A DNA stretch of 64,000 bases, taken from positions 186,001-250,000 of the forward strand of contig ML210158.1 in assembly GCA_004369085.1 (NCBI GenBank). The letters run 5' to 3'. This stretch comes from Coprinopsis marcescibilis (lineage: Eukaryota; Basidiomycota; Agaricomycetes; Agaricales; Psathyrellaceae). The position numbers were made by a program, and so were the translations under genes. The notes beneath the pieces were generated by a model that worked only from the letters and a program-made list of their open reading frames with translations, searched no databases and was not told the DNA's origin. Position 1 is the stretch's first letter. Each line of letters opens with the position of its first letter. Shown here piece by piece: positions 34,594-46,828 of this stretch.

Positions 34594-35790
34594 TGTATCC
34601 CCATACGTGAATGTGCAAGATTTATGTAAACGAAACAGCTTTCTGGAGCGAGCGAATTAATAGAGAGCAACATAAATTGGATATTAATTGAACTGCAGAG
34701 CTTTGTTGGACAAGGTATCGCCAGGTATCAGGCAGGAAGATGTAGTGCAATAATGGCATACATTTATTTGAGTTGCTATGTCGTCAAGAACCCGTCTTAA
34801 TTGAGGCACTGGAACCATGCAGGTCATCTCGGGCATGGTTGAGACTCTGGGTCTTTGTTTGGGTGGAACTGAAGGTCACCAGAGAGCCAGTTCGAAACCG
34901 CAGAGTGGTTATATATTTTGGGGTTGCGTCTCTTGTATTATGGCGCTGTCCTCGAGATGGGATCGAAACAAGATCCCCGGCGCACAGATGCAGAGCTGTT
35001 GTAATAGTCTTGATTTCATTCGGCAGGCAGAAACATGCCGTTTGATTAGAATAGGTGTGTAGATGTTTTATTACCGTTGAGATTTCCAACAAATGCCGCT
35101 GAATCGATGAAACCTTAATGTTTTCGCATTCCGTAGATGCGCTGGGTTCTAAAAAAGGCAATTGAAGAAAGATGGCCAACGTTTCTAGGTGCGATGTGAC
35201 GTCTCTGACACGCACAAAACGTATGTTGTTCGAAGGAGGCCCATTTAGTGGATTTACGAGGAGATAAGGATTTACGGGCAACGTTTTTGGCACTCCGGAA
35301 AGGCCGGAAAAGGCAAAAACGCGCGGTTATCGTGAGGTGCGACACTTGTGCACGGTGAAATTAGAACTATGTATGAGGTAATTTAACGTGCACGTACGAG
35401 AGGGTAGACTGAAATTCGAGATGCGAGAGACTCTCAAAGGCAGACCTCGTGCATCAGATTGAGGATGTGGTCGAGTGAACCGCACCCGACACATGTCCTA
35501 GATCCATCTGGAAACACACCCAGACCGCCCATTTGGATATCGATTCAGGGCATTGAGGCTTTGGTCCACCCCCTCCACTTCAGCAAAGATTAGCGAGAAG
35601 AGAGTGCCGAGCGTGAGGGCATCGTAGTGATATGCTCACCGGAAAAGCTAGTGAGAGTTCTTTTGGGGCGGCATCGGGCAGAACCTGCATGGTGCACACA
35701 TCGAAGCGCACAGCATAGAAGCGCGGGTGTGGTCGTATGTCATCGGTCAGACACATACATATTTCCTTCAGGAAATTTTGAACTGGACGG

Positions 35791-36139
35791 TTAGTAGTAA
35801 ACGGCGCGTGAAGGAGTAGGTTGACCGCCGGTCCAACCTTGGTGCTGCGTAGAATGAAATGTTATATGCACAGATTTGACGTACTGCCCAAGCGATGGCT
35901 GTGTGATTATGGAGCTGCAGGGAGGATGAAGCTCTCTGACTAGAGGACCATGAATGCAATTTTCGTTCATGGTGGAAATTCAGGTGGGAATCTGAAATCT
36001 GTCGGAATGTTTTGGGTTTTACAGCAGTTGGATCAACTAAATGGAACCGAGCTGGTTCGCGGTCAGACAAATGTGATTCGATGACACACATCAGTGGAGA
36101 AAGGACTTGAGCGTCAGAGTTCAATTTTTGTGACGACAT
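35791..36139 (-). CDS. Possible small two-exon gene, unidentified
   Basis: An ATG at 36139 opens MSSQKLNSDAQVLSP. Exon 1 (36139-35885, 85 codons) ends at a good GTACGT donor; exon 2 (35844-35791) adds HQGWTGGQPTPSRAVYY and a stop. The 40-nt intron is short, but the phase is exact. The product would be 102 residues and hydrophilic, with no known homologue. It is head-to-head with the calcium pump gene. Confidence 0.3.
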
Positions 36140-36465
36140 CCTGACGAGTTTGCTTTCAGTTGGAGTCCACAGAGTGGCTTCCAAGCAGTGCTTGCTGCTG
36201 GTGAACGATCGAGGCAGCACTGGAATGGGCAAAGACAGGCGGCGCTGGCTTGTCCTGCTACCACCATTCTCCAGCAAGACTTGGCTGTAGGATTTGAAAC
36301 CCCGACACCAAGGCCCAGCAAAGGGGTATCGGCTCAATTTAGTACTCTTGGCCTGGTTTTGTTACAAGGCTGTACACGCCAAGAACTTTTACAGCTTTGT
36401 CAAAATCGGATAAAAGCGTTCGGGTTGGTTCTCCCCACAATCTTTCCTCCCACCACCACCAACAC
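36140..36465. other. Intergenic, PMC1-like gene promoter
   Basis: A spacer of 326 bp ahead of the calcium pump start; no coding content is recognised. Confidence 0.4.
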
Positions 36466-39400
36466 ATGGCATCCTCCAGCAATGAGGGTAATAACATACC
36501 GTCCATTAACATAGTCACCGACCTTGCCTCGACGACATCGCTCGTCAATACCAGCAACGTGCCTCCAAGCCAACACACTGGCCTGCTGTCACCTCGCACC
36601 ACAGCGGGGTATAATACCAGAACTCCTGACGATGCCCCATCTTCCCCCTCCGACCAGTCTGACGCTGGTTCTTCAGCACCTCCATCTCCCACTCTCTCAA
36701 ATCACTCATCTGGCAACTTTAATACTACCCTCGCTTTGCGTGACAACCAGCCAGAGTCCAAGACCGGTCTTTCCTCACTCGCTCTTCTTTCTCCTGAAAA
36801 CGCGTCTTTATCCACTCGTCGCCCAAGCAACGCGACCATTGGCACTATGACGGATGTTGGACACTCAAAGTCTGACAACGACCTCCGGCATGTCTCCTCA
36901 ACCGCCACTTCCGTCACTCATGTTGACACAGCGTCTCATTTGGGCTCTAGCAGTAAAAAGGAGAAGGTAGAGGAATCAACCAGCGACGACAAGGATGCCA
37001 AGAAGAAGAAGAAAAAGAAGGGCGATAAAGCAGAAGACGACAAGACTACTCACCAGCTTGAATTGGAGCAAGACGCCGCTATCGACCCTGCCCCATTCCC
37101 TTTCAAGCCATATCAATTGGCCCATATGCTCGATCCCAAGAACATCGACATTCTTACAAGTTTTGGAGGAGCCGCTGGAATCATCCGCGGTCTTGGCACA
37201 CATGCTGATCATGGGTTGTCAACGACACCCTCCGCCGAGTTGACGCCTCAGGATAATGTCGGAACAGGCCAGGGTGCACCACAAGACTTGGAGAAAGGAA
37301 GCGACAAATTTGTCCCCGCCATTACCCTGACGGCCCCAGGCGGCCACGTCAGTTCGCCTACCGTTGGTCGTAACGATATCCCAGTTATTGCCACCTTCGA
37401 AGACCGTAAACGGGTATATGGTGCCAATGTCCTTCCTACCCGCCCCAGTAAGACCCTGCTCCAGCTCATGTGGATGGCATTGAAGGACAAGGTTTTGGTG
37501 CGTAGTTCCATATTTATTTCTATTTCTTTTGTTTTCTTACAATTGTTTTTAGATTTTGCTGTGCGCCGCCGCCGCCATCTCTCTCGCATTGGGTATCTAC
37601 CAGGCCCTGGCACCCAATAGGCCCCACCCAGAGGAACCTGCTGTGGAGTGGGTAGAGGGCGTTGCAATTATCTTGGCTGTAACGATCGTGGTAAGCGCAA
37701 TTCGGGTCTCAACAATTTACGTATCTCAATGCTCTGGTCCAGGTTGTTGTTGGTTCTCTGAACGACTGGCAAAAGGAACGCCAATTTAAGGTGTTGAATG
37801 AGAAGAAGGAAGAACGTGGCGTCAAGGTTATTCGCGATGGCATTGAGAAGGTCGTTGACATCAAAGAAGTGGTCGTCGGTGACATTGCTTTGTTAGAGCC
37901 AGGTGAAATCGTCCCCTGTGATGGAATATTCCTGTCCGGGCACAACGTCAAGTGCGATGAATCTGGTGCTACTGGAGAATCGGACGCTATCAAGAAGCAG
38001 CCTTTCGAGGAAATCATCGAGCAATACAAGAAGGCTCGTGAAGAAGGTCGCGACCCTCACATGCTGCATAGTGATTGCTTCATGATCAGCGGCAGCAAGG
38101 TTTTGGAAGGTGTTGGAAAATATGTTGTCGTTGCTGTTGGCCCCAAGAGCTTCAATGGTCGCATTATGATGGGTATGTTCTGCTTGCTCTGTTTCGAAAT
38201 TGGCGCTAACTTCGGTGCTTACAGCTCTTCGCGGTGATACCGAAAACACCCCTCTTCAGCTGAAGCTGAACAACCTCGCAGAATTGATTGCGAAGATCGG
38301 TGCCGCCTGTGGTCTAGTTATGTTCATCGCGTTGATGATACGGTTCTTCGTACAGCTTGGTCGCGGCGTTCCTGAACGGCATGTCTGGCCCACATTTGAT
38401 TCCGTTCATCCACTGACATTCACAACAGAACCTCTAGCGAAAAGGGTACCGCATTCGTCAACATTCTCATCATTTCCGTGACTCTCGTCGTCGTTGCTGT
38501 CCCTGAAGGTAATGGCTTCCAATATACCAGGAATGCACGGTTTCTGACCCTGGTTCAGGTTTGCCCCTTGCCGTCACATTGGCATTGGCTTTTGCCACCA
38601 AGAGGATGACGCTCGAGAACCTTCTCGTCCGTGTCCTTGGCTCTTGCGAAACCATGGCCAACGCCTCCGTCATTTGCACTGATAAGACCGGCACCCTCAC
38701 CACCAACGCCATGACCGTCGTTGCGGGCTCCGTCGGCGTCCACTGCAAATTTGTCCGACAATTAGACCAAAATGCTGCGCGTACGAACGCCGATGAGACG
38801 GAGCAATCCAAGTCTACCGGTGAAGTTACCCGCAAAGATCGTGACGACTTTTCCATTGACCAAGGCCACCTCAACGACGCCCTTCCTCCTGTTGTGCGCG
38901 ACTTATTCAACGAGGCCATCTCAGTCAACTCTACTGCATTCCAAGATGTTCACCCTGAAAGTGGGGAGAAGATCTTCGTGGGCAGCAAGACCGAAACCGC
39001 TTTGCTGCAATTTGCCAAGGAACTCGGCTGGCGTGACTTCAAGGAAACTCGAGATAGCGCCGTTGTCGTACAAATGGTGCCTTTCTCGAGTGAGCGCAAG
39101 GCCATGGGTGTTGTTGTCAAGCGTCCGGACGGAGGTTACCGCTTCTATTCCAAGGGTGCCAGTGAAATCTTATCCCGCCGATGCAGCCATCACCTCGTCA
39201 TAGACCAGGATGGAGGAAATGGTCCAAATGAGATCCAGGCAATCGAGATCGACGAAATGGCTCAGCAGAACATCAGTCGCACCATCATCTTTTACGCCAA
39301 CCAAACCCTCCGAACCATCGCCATTTGCTACCGTGACCTGCCCTCCTGGCCACCTGCCGGGTCTCAATTGAATAGCGAGAACGAGGTAAGGCAATTGTGT

Positions 39401-41090
39401 TTACCGAATTATCTGTATCTGACAAATCGTTCAGGTTCCTTACGAAGATCTGGCTCGAGACCTTACTCTCATCGGTATCACGGGTATTGAGGATCCTCTC
39501 CGTGATGGTGTGCGCGAGTCTGTCGGCAAGTGCCACCATGCTGGTGTCAGCATCAAGATGTGTACCGGTGATAACGTCTTAACGGCTCGCTCCATTGCCA
39601 ACCAGTGCGGTATCTTCACCCCCGGCGGTATCATCATGGAAGGACCTGTCTTCAGAAAGTTGACAAACTCTGAGCGCATTGAGATTGTGCCTCGTCTGCA
39701 GGTCCTCGCCCGTTCGTCTCCCGAGGACAAGAAGGTTCTTGTCGAGACTTTGAAAGCGATCGGCGAGGTTGTCGGTGTCACTGGTGACGGTACGAACGAC
39801 GGCCCGGCTCTCAAGACTGCTCATGTCGGATTCTCTATGGGTATTGCTGGTACTGAAGTTGCCAAGGAAGCCTCTGATATCATCCTCATGGACGACAATT
39901 TCTCCTCCATCGTCAAGGCCATCATGTGGGGTCGTTGTGTAAATGATGCTGTCCGCAAGTTCTTGCAATTCCAGATTTCCACCAACGTCACCGCCGTCGT
40001 TATCACCTTCGTCTCCGCTGTCGCCTCTGAACAGGAGCAATCTGTGCTCTCAGCTGTGCAGTTGCTGTGGATCAACATCATCATGGACACCTTCGCTGCG
40101 CTCGCTTTGGCTACCGACCCTGCCACTGAAGCTCTCTTGGACCGTAAACCAGACAAGAAGACCGCGCCTTTGTTTTCGGTGGACATGTACAAGATGATCT
40201 TGATGCAGTCGGTGTATCAAATTGCTATCATCCTTCTGTTCCACTTCAAGGGTACCGACTTCCTTGGATTCGACAATTCTGCTAGGAGCAAGGCTATTTT
40301 GAAGACCTTGGTGTTCAACGCCTTTGTGTTTGCCCAAATTTTCAACTCGGTGAACTGCAGGCGGCTGGACAACAAGCTGAACATTTTCGAGGGCATTTTC
40401 AAAAACCCCTACTTCATTGTGATCACCCTTCTTGGTATGTCTAACCGTTTCGTATCATTGTTTGACACTTTCTCACATTTATTCGCAGAGGTCGCCATCC
40501 AGGTTGTCATCATGATTGTTGGTGGTGAAGTCCTCGGGTTCGGTGCTGCTTTCCAGGTTACCAAGATTGGAGGCCGTGAGTGGGGTATTTCCCTTGCTCT
40601 TGGTGTCGTGTCTATTCCCTGGGGAGCTGTCATTCGTTGCATGCCCAACAAGCCATTCTTTGCCCTCTTCGACTTTTTAGGATTGTTCGGAAAGCAAGAG
40701 GTTCTTCCCACCGCGACTCCAGATCGCGAAGGATGGGGCGGAGCCTTCTCGGCTGTCCAGGACAACCTCAAGATTTTCGCCAACCTTCGTGGTGCTCGTC
40801 TCCGTTCATCATCTTTCGCCATGAAATCTCGCAATGCACGACCCGCTCAGGACTCGGCTCCTATAGCTTCCATTATGACCATCGCACCAACTATGATTAT
40901 GGCCGCCGCAGTTGCCGGCTCGACATACAAACAAACTGGCTCGCTCTCCGATCCCGCTGGTACAGACCCATCAAAATCGTCTGCTGCTTTGTGGGAGGGC
41001 AAGCTCCAAATGCATCCTGATACACCTCAGAATGACCCAATGCTCAAACAAATCGCTGCTGCTAACGACATATCCAACCCTCAACGATAA
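36466..41090 (+). CDS. PMC1: P-type Ca2+-ATPase (Pmc1/PMCA type, P2B)
   Basis: Eight exons encode about 1,420 residues. The start is the ATG at 36466; the frame remains open upstream only from a non-ATG codon. A long disordered Ser/Thr/Pro-rich N-terminus with a Lys-rich patch precedes PYQLAHMLDPKN, the start of the pump. Landmarks: DESGATGESDAI (actuator TGES), VPEGLPLAVTLALAF (M4 Ca2+ site), ICTDKTGTLTT (phosphorylated Asp), MCTGDNVLTARSIA and TGDGTNDGPALK (hinge), then the last transmembrane helices. No C-terminal calmodulin site of animal type is obvious. One intron, 38379-38428, starts with GC instead of GT; no GT donor keeps the frame. Pmc1 pumps cytosolic Ca2+ into the vacuole or out of the cell. 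Confidence 0.94.
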
Positions 41091-41576
41091 TGGGGAGAAG
41101 GGCTAATGACATTTTACTTTTCGTTGTTCTCTATTCTACTTAAGTATATCCGCTAATTATTACGACTTTGCTACGCTTTTTGTCTACTTTTGGGGTACTT
41201 GGTTGCTAAAATAGTTCAGACACCTAGACCATCCATGTTCGTGTTCGATTACCATTAAATTACATCATTCCCTGCATTTTCCTCTTCGTTTTTGGCTATC
41301 GCAAATTTTTCGTAGTTCTAGGTACCCACCCACCAATGACCATTTCATTATCTTGCTCGCTTTTGTAGCACATATCTCATGCTATAGTAGACTATCAAAG
41401 CACATTGATTTGGCTTGACGTTAACGAAAATGTTGGGATGATCAGCGCAAGGTGAATAGTCTCCAATAATGGAAGTCGAGTCCCACGCGCGGTTTGGCCG
41501 CAAGCACACCTCGTTCAGTGCACGTTTGCCAGATATTCCTCACCAACTAGGCTGACGGTCGTAATACCCCTTTGAA
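41091..41576. other. Intergenic, PMC1-like 3' and first RAE1 promoter
   Basis: A spacer of 486 bp with AT-rich sequence and no supported coding content. Confidence 0.4.
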
Positions 41577-43066
41577 ATGTCTTTCTTCTCGGCGAACGCG
41601 TCGGCAACCGCTGCTCCCACTGCAGCCGCAGATAAAGATGTCGAGGTCACAGACCCACCTACCGATTCGATATCCTCAATTTCATTCTCACCACAAGCGG
41701 ATTACCTTGCTGTCGGAAGTTGGGACAATAGTGTAGGTGCCTTTGATATATACCGTTTAAGCGAGCTCTTGACCCTTCCTAGGTCCGTATCTACGAGGTT
41801 GGCCCCCAGGGACAGACGCAGGGAAAGGCGATGTATCAGCATCAAGGACCAGTCTTGGATGTCTGCTGGAATACGGTGAGCATTTACGCGTTCGTGTTGT
41901 TGGATTTGGAGGTTGAAGCTTCGCGTGTAGGATGGCACCAAGCTTTTCTCTGGTGGAGCGGATAATGCGGGACGAATGTTCGACACTACGACAGGACAGG
42001 CGATCCAGGTCGCCCAACATGATGCACCCATCAAGGTGGTCGCTTGGGTGAATGCACCTCAGGCCGGTATTCTCGCGACTGGGAGCTGGGACAAGACTGT
42101 CAAGGTATGTTTTGGTGTTGGAGACGAAGCGCGAATGTCTTACTCAAAGGTGGGTAGTACTGGGATCTTCGAGCTCAAGCGCCGATAGCGACGGTTCAGC
42201 TACCGGAAAGGTGCTATTCGTTGGACATTCAGTACCCTTTGATGGTTGTCGGAACCGCTGAGCGACACATCCAGATCTACAATTTGAACAACCCCAACAC
42301 CGTCTTCAAGGTTGGTTGGAATTGGCCTCTCAACGTTCGACGTGTTGCTGATATTACGCCATAGAGCATGACTTCTCCTTTGAAATGGCAAACTCGCGTC
42401 GTGTCTTGCTTTACTGCTTCACCAAATAGCGGATTCGCGGTCGGCAGTATTGAAGGACGCGTTGCTATTCAGTGAGTGTTTGATCAAAGGTTTACTTGCA
42501 TCACTCTTAACCCTGTTGCAGATATGTGGAGGATAAGGATTCTGGGTAAGCCTGTCTTTACATCCATAGCTAAATAATGCTTCTCACCTTGTCGTTAGAA
42601 ACAACTTTTCGTTCAAGTGCCATCGCAGAGACTCTGTCCCCAACTCAAAAGACCAAGCGTTGGTTTACGCCGTTAACGATATCTCCTTCCACCCCGTCCA
42701 CGGCACCTTCTCAACCTGCGGTATGCTGCCCTCTTTTCGCGTTAGCGTGACAATTGACGGTGTTTTCTATAGGCTCCGATGGTACCATTCACTTTTGGGA
42801 CAAGGATGCTCGAACCCGCCTAAAGAGTATGAAATTCATCTTCATGTTGATTATGACGTATTCAAGCTTACCGCTGCGTATTAGCCTTCGAGGCCTCTCC
42901 TGGACCAATCTCCACCACCGCCTTCAACCATAATGGAAACCTGTTCGCCTACGCAGTTTCATACGACTGGTCCAAGGGACACTCTGGGATGACTCCAGGT
43001 CATGTTAACAAGTTGATGCTTCACCACTGCAAGGACGAGGAAGTCAGAAAGAGGAATAGGAAGTAG
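41577..43066 (+). CDS. RAE1: RAE1/GLE2 mRNA-export WD40 nucleoporin, copy 1
   Basis: Gle2/Rae1 is a seven-bladed WD40 propeller that binds the GLEBS motif of Nup98-type nucleoporins and acts in mRNA export. The start is MSFFSANASATAAP at 41577. Typical segments: DPPTDSISSISFSPQADYLAVGSWDNSV, VRIYEVGPQGQ, LFSGGADNAGRMFDT, LATGSWDKTVK, YWDLRAQAPIATVQLPERCY, SPLKWQTRVVSCF, FKCHRRDSVPNSKDQ, GSDGTIHFWD and YDWSKGHSGMTPG. The tail is EEVRKRNRK before the stop at 43064-43066. About nine short introns interrupt it, at positions shared with the two downstream copies. The C-terminal tail and all blade signatures are intact, so this is one of the two likely functional copies. Confidence 0.92.
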
Positions 43067-43338
43067 ACTCTTTCTATTGTTCCATTTTAATTTTCGTGTC
43101 TTATTTCATTGTCATTTTTTACGATCTCTCCCCATGTGTGTAGCTTAGCCTTGCGTTTCAGATGAAAACGATGATCGGCCATTCTTGTTGACCCTCACTG
43201 GTGGTCCTTGCTGTCCGATCCAACCTAGTATGGAGCGTTGACGGTCCTGGTATTACCTCGTATGTGTAGGCTCAGCTCTCGTGGCCGCTGTTTGTCTTCC
43301 TGCCTCTCCCACTCGACCTCAACGTGATCAAATTCGAT

Positions 43339-44787
43339 ATGCCCTTGACTTTTGGCAGGTTTGCCGGGTTTAGAGAAGTTCAACCGCCACCACAGCACCC
43401 AATATCTTTGGATACAGAGATTGTGGGCCCGCCGACTGATTCGATTTCCTCGCTTTCCTTTTCTAATAACCGCCTCGCTGTTGCGAATTGGGACAACAGT
43501 GTATGTGCTCGGGTGTCTTCTGATCAGCTGGTATTTTGATTCTTCCACCAGGTTCGCGTTTATGAGATCAATAGATCTGCCAGATTTCCGATTTGCCAGA
43601 TGAAAGTGGGGTACCAGCATCGAGCTCCGGCGTTGGATGTTTGCTGGAACTCCGTAAGCCTAACCCGAGACCCAATTGTAGCTTCAAGGAAATCCGGACT
43701 CAATATCATCCTAACGTAGGCAGGCACAAGACTATTTTCTGGGTCAGTGGATAATACAGCTGTCATGTTCGATACTGCGATTGGCAAGCCAATACAAGTG
43801 GCTCAACACGACGCACCAGTCAAGTGTGTTGCATGGGTAGAGGGTCACTCAGGCTTCTTAGCGACAGGCAGTTGGGATAAAACCATGAAGGTGCGTGCGC
43901 TGAAGTGTTCGGTCTGGAGACGAGCTCATGCGATTCCTAGTATTGGGACATTCGAACACAAAGGCCCGTAGCTACGATACCGCTGCTCGAACGTTGTTAT
44001 GCGTTTGGATCAGAATATCCGTGGTTAGTGGTCGGAACCGCCGGACAGCAGGTGCAGGTGTTCGATATCAAGTCACCCACCGTCGTATTCAAGGTTCGGC
44101 AACAACTCACTCGTCCTTTATTCTGGTGCTGAAGCCTAGCATTAGCAAGTTAATTCGAGATCGAAGATGACGCGTGCCATTCATTGCTTCACTGACAAAC
44201 CAAGCAGGGCTCCAAAGGACTCTTATGCAGTGGGTGGAATAGATGGGATTGTTTCGGTTTAGTGAGTCCAGGCGTATAGGTTGCATCATCTGGGAAGACA
44301 ATGAACTTTGGTCTAGTCCCACTGAAATAACCAGGCTCAAGACCAGAAACATTCCTCTTTCGTACGTTTCCCCTTTCTGCTTGTCTATAAGATGTTCAGA
44401 GTAACCACATTCTATTGCGCAGAGACTCCCACCTCAGGTGCCACCGTAGGGGTGTTATTAGATATGCGGTCAACGGCGTAGTCTACCATCCTGCTGAAGA
44501 AATGATCATTACTGCGGGCTCTGATGGGTTTATAGAGTTCAGGGACACAGAGACCAGAGGTCTAACTCGTTGTCAGTGGTTCCCACATATTTTGCCTTGA
44601 TGCATTCTGACGCTACTAGGGCTGTTCAGCGATTGGTCCTGCACCAGCTCCCATCTCTTCACTCGCCTTGAATCACGATGGTTCTCTACTTGCGTACGCA
44701 ATCTCTTACGATTGGTCGAAAGGACATTCAGCAATGACTCCTGGAACTCCGAACACACTCATGCTACACCGAAACCGCGCTCGATGA
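43339..44787 (+). CDS. RAE1/GLE2-like WD40 protein, copy 2 (diverged)
   Basis: This is the middle copy of the tandem array. The start is the ATG at 43339 (MPLTFGRFAGFREVQPPP); the N-terminus differs completely from copies 1 and 3 up to the shared GPPTDSISSLSF. Introns sit at the same places, and every splice I tried keeps the frame open: LFSGSVDNTAVMFDT, LATGSWDKTMK, YWDIRTQRPVATIPLLERCY, SYAVGGIDGIVSV, RCHRRGVIRYAVN, GSDGFIEFRDTETR and SYDWSKGHSAMTPGTPN. It lacks about eight residues of the CHRRDSVPNSKDQ loop, has replaced the WD-like FWD by FRD, and ends early in HRNRAR (stop at 44785-44787), without the EEVRK tail. An open frame despite strong divergence suggests a retained protein with a changed role, not a simple pseudogene. 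Confidence 0.75.
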
Positions 44788-45184
44788 ATGCATGTTTGCC
44801 TGAACATTATGTCCCACCATTCAGCTCCTGCGAGGCCTACCCCAATTTCTTTTCCACCGTCCACAGAAGCGGAAAATACGGGGCAATCAGAAATAGGGAT
44901 GAGGTTGTATAATACTCTAATTTCATTGTGATTTTTGCAGTCTCTCCTCACGTACGTAGCCGAGACTCGTATGGTTTTAAGCGGTGGCATCATGCGCCTT
45001 AACGTACCCTCATCTACCATCCCTACGCTTCGCCACAAATGTTAGCTCATCAGGTTTAGTGACGATTCACTGCGAAACTCGGAGGCATTGCCATGAGGCG
45101 TGACTCACGTCACGGTTCCCATTTTGATTTAACCACAAGCGGGCGCTCAATGAGTTCTCGCTTCGCTCTTCTCCACAAACTATC
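44788..45184. other. Intergenic between RAE1 copies 2 and 3
   Basis: A spacer of 397 bp. It begins with sequence that may be the decayed former 3' end of copy 2. No independent gene is visible. Confidence 0.4.
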
Positions 45185-46665
45185 ATGGCTTTCTTCTCCG
45201 GAGGTGCACCCCAGATCGCTACTAGTGCCACCAATTCTGCAGAAAAGGACGTTGAAATATCCGATCCCCCGTCCGACTCGATATCCTCAATTGCATTCTC
45301 CCCTCAGGCTGATTACCTTGGTGTCGCCAGTTGGGATAATAGTGTGCGTGCTCGCTCAGTTTGTTACTTTTACACATGGCTGATTCTTCCTTTCTTCTGA
45401 TAGGTGCGCATTTATGAGATTGGTCCTCAAGGGCAGAGTCAAGGGAAAGCGATGTACCAGCACCCGGGACCGGTGCTGGATGTATGTTGGAATGCAGTAA
45501 GCGCGCCTCGGATATGCCAAGCAATTGCGGTTTTAAGCATCGGCCTGCCTTAGGACGGGACGAAACTATTCTCTGGAGGAGCAGACAATGCAGCTCGTAT
45601 GTTCGACACTACCACTGGCCAGTCGACGCAGGTGGCACAGCACGAGGCATCAGTCAAATGTGTCGCATGGGTAAATACACCCCAGGCGGGCATCTTGGCG
45701 ACAGGAAGCTGGGATAAAACGGTCAAGGTGTGTTAAGGGGACGTGATTTATTTTGTGTTGTTTCTTTTGATGACCAGGAGCTCATGTCAACTGTAGTATT
45801 GGGATCTAAGAACGCAGGCACCAGTGGCTACGGTGCAACTACCGGAACGTTGCTATGCGCTTGATGTTCAGTACCCGTGGCTTGTGGTGGGGACGGCTGA
45901 GAGGCATATCAAGGTGTTTGACTTGAATAACCCTACAGTTCCATTCAAGGTTCGTTGTTTACTTTCAGCTCATAGCCCATTGGTGCTGATTTGTGCGGGG
46001 TATACACAGGACCTCATGTCTCCGCTGAAATGGCAGACGCGTACCTTGTCCTGCTTTAGCTTGCCCTCTGGTGGTGGTTATGCTGTTGGTAGCGTAGAAG
46101 GACGCGTCGCGATTCAGTAAGTCCCTGCCGTTCCAGTCATTCGGAACGGGATCTGACTGTTGCCGCAGCTTCATTGACGATAAGAATTCTCAGTGCGTTT
46201 CTGTTGACTGATACGCTCTTGGTCTGATTTCTGATGGTACTCTGCAGAGGCAACTTCTCCTTCCGGTGTCATCGGCGCGATTCGGTGCCGAACTCAAAAG
46301 ACCAGTCGCTGATATACGCAGTCAATGCAATGGCATACCATCCCGTCCAAGGAACACTTGCGACTGCTGGGTCTGATGGGACGATGCATTTCTGGGACAC
46401 GGAAGCTAGGACACGCCTTAAATGTGAGTGATGTCTCCATTGGCAAGGTCTCCAAGCTTATGATGTTTTGTGACCTATAACAGCGTTCGACCCTACAGTG
46501 GCCCCCGTCACCTCGGTCGCTTTCAACCGTACTGGTGATCTGTTCGCGTATGCAGCCTCGTATGATTGGTCTAAAGGGCATTCGTCTATGGTCCCTGGTA
46601 CTCCTAATAAGCTCATGCTGCACAAATGCAGAGACGAGGAGGTCAGGAAGAGGTTGAAGAAGTAG
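45185..46665 (+). CDS. RAE1/GLE2 mRNA-export WD40 nucleoporin, copy 3
   Basis: This is an intact paralogue of copy 1: MAFFSGGAPQIATSATN at 45185, then DPPSDSISSIAFSPQADYLGVASWDNS, VRIYEIGPQGQ, LFSGGADNAARMFDT, LATGSWDKTVK, YWDLRTQAPVATVQLPERCY, SPLKWQTRTLSCF, GNFSFRCHRRDSVPNSKDQ, GSDGTMHFWDTEARTRLK, YDWSKGHSSMVPG, and the tail EEVRKRLKK with stop at 46663-46665. It shares intron positions with copy 1 but differs throughout the coding sequence, so the duplication is not very recent. All blade signatures and the basic C-terminal tail are present. Confidence 0.9.
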
Positions 46666-46828
46666 CCTGGACTTTTTGCATATACCAGGCTTAAAACTCG
46701 TTGTAATTACACATCGCTGCTGTTGCTATTGTATATCATGGTATAGACCTGACATGTAGCATAACATTAAGTAAACCCTACTTCAAGAGTTTACAGATAT
46801 ATAACGGTAGGTGGAAGGCAATCGGTGT

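Larger units (their letters stand above)
34302..35790. other. Intergenic with hairpin and assembly gap
   Basis: No gene is supported. An open frame at 34784-35293 (minus) lacks an ATG and resembles nothing I know. The hairpin and the N gap are listed separately. Confidence 0.4.

Noticed and set aside
34784..35293. 169-codon minus-strand frame
   Set aside because: It starts at a non-ATG codon and has no motif or splice support.
36397..36465. Upstream extension of the calcium pump frame
   Set aside because: It begins with a non-ATG codon; the first in-frame ATG is at 36466.
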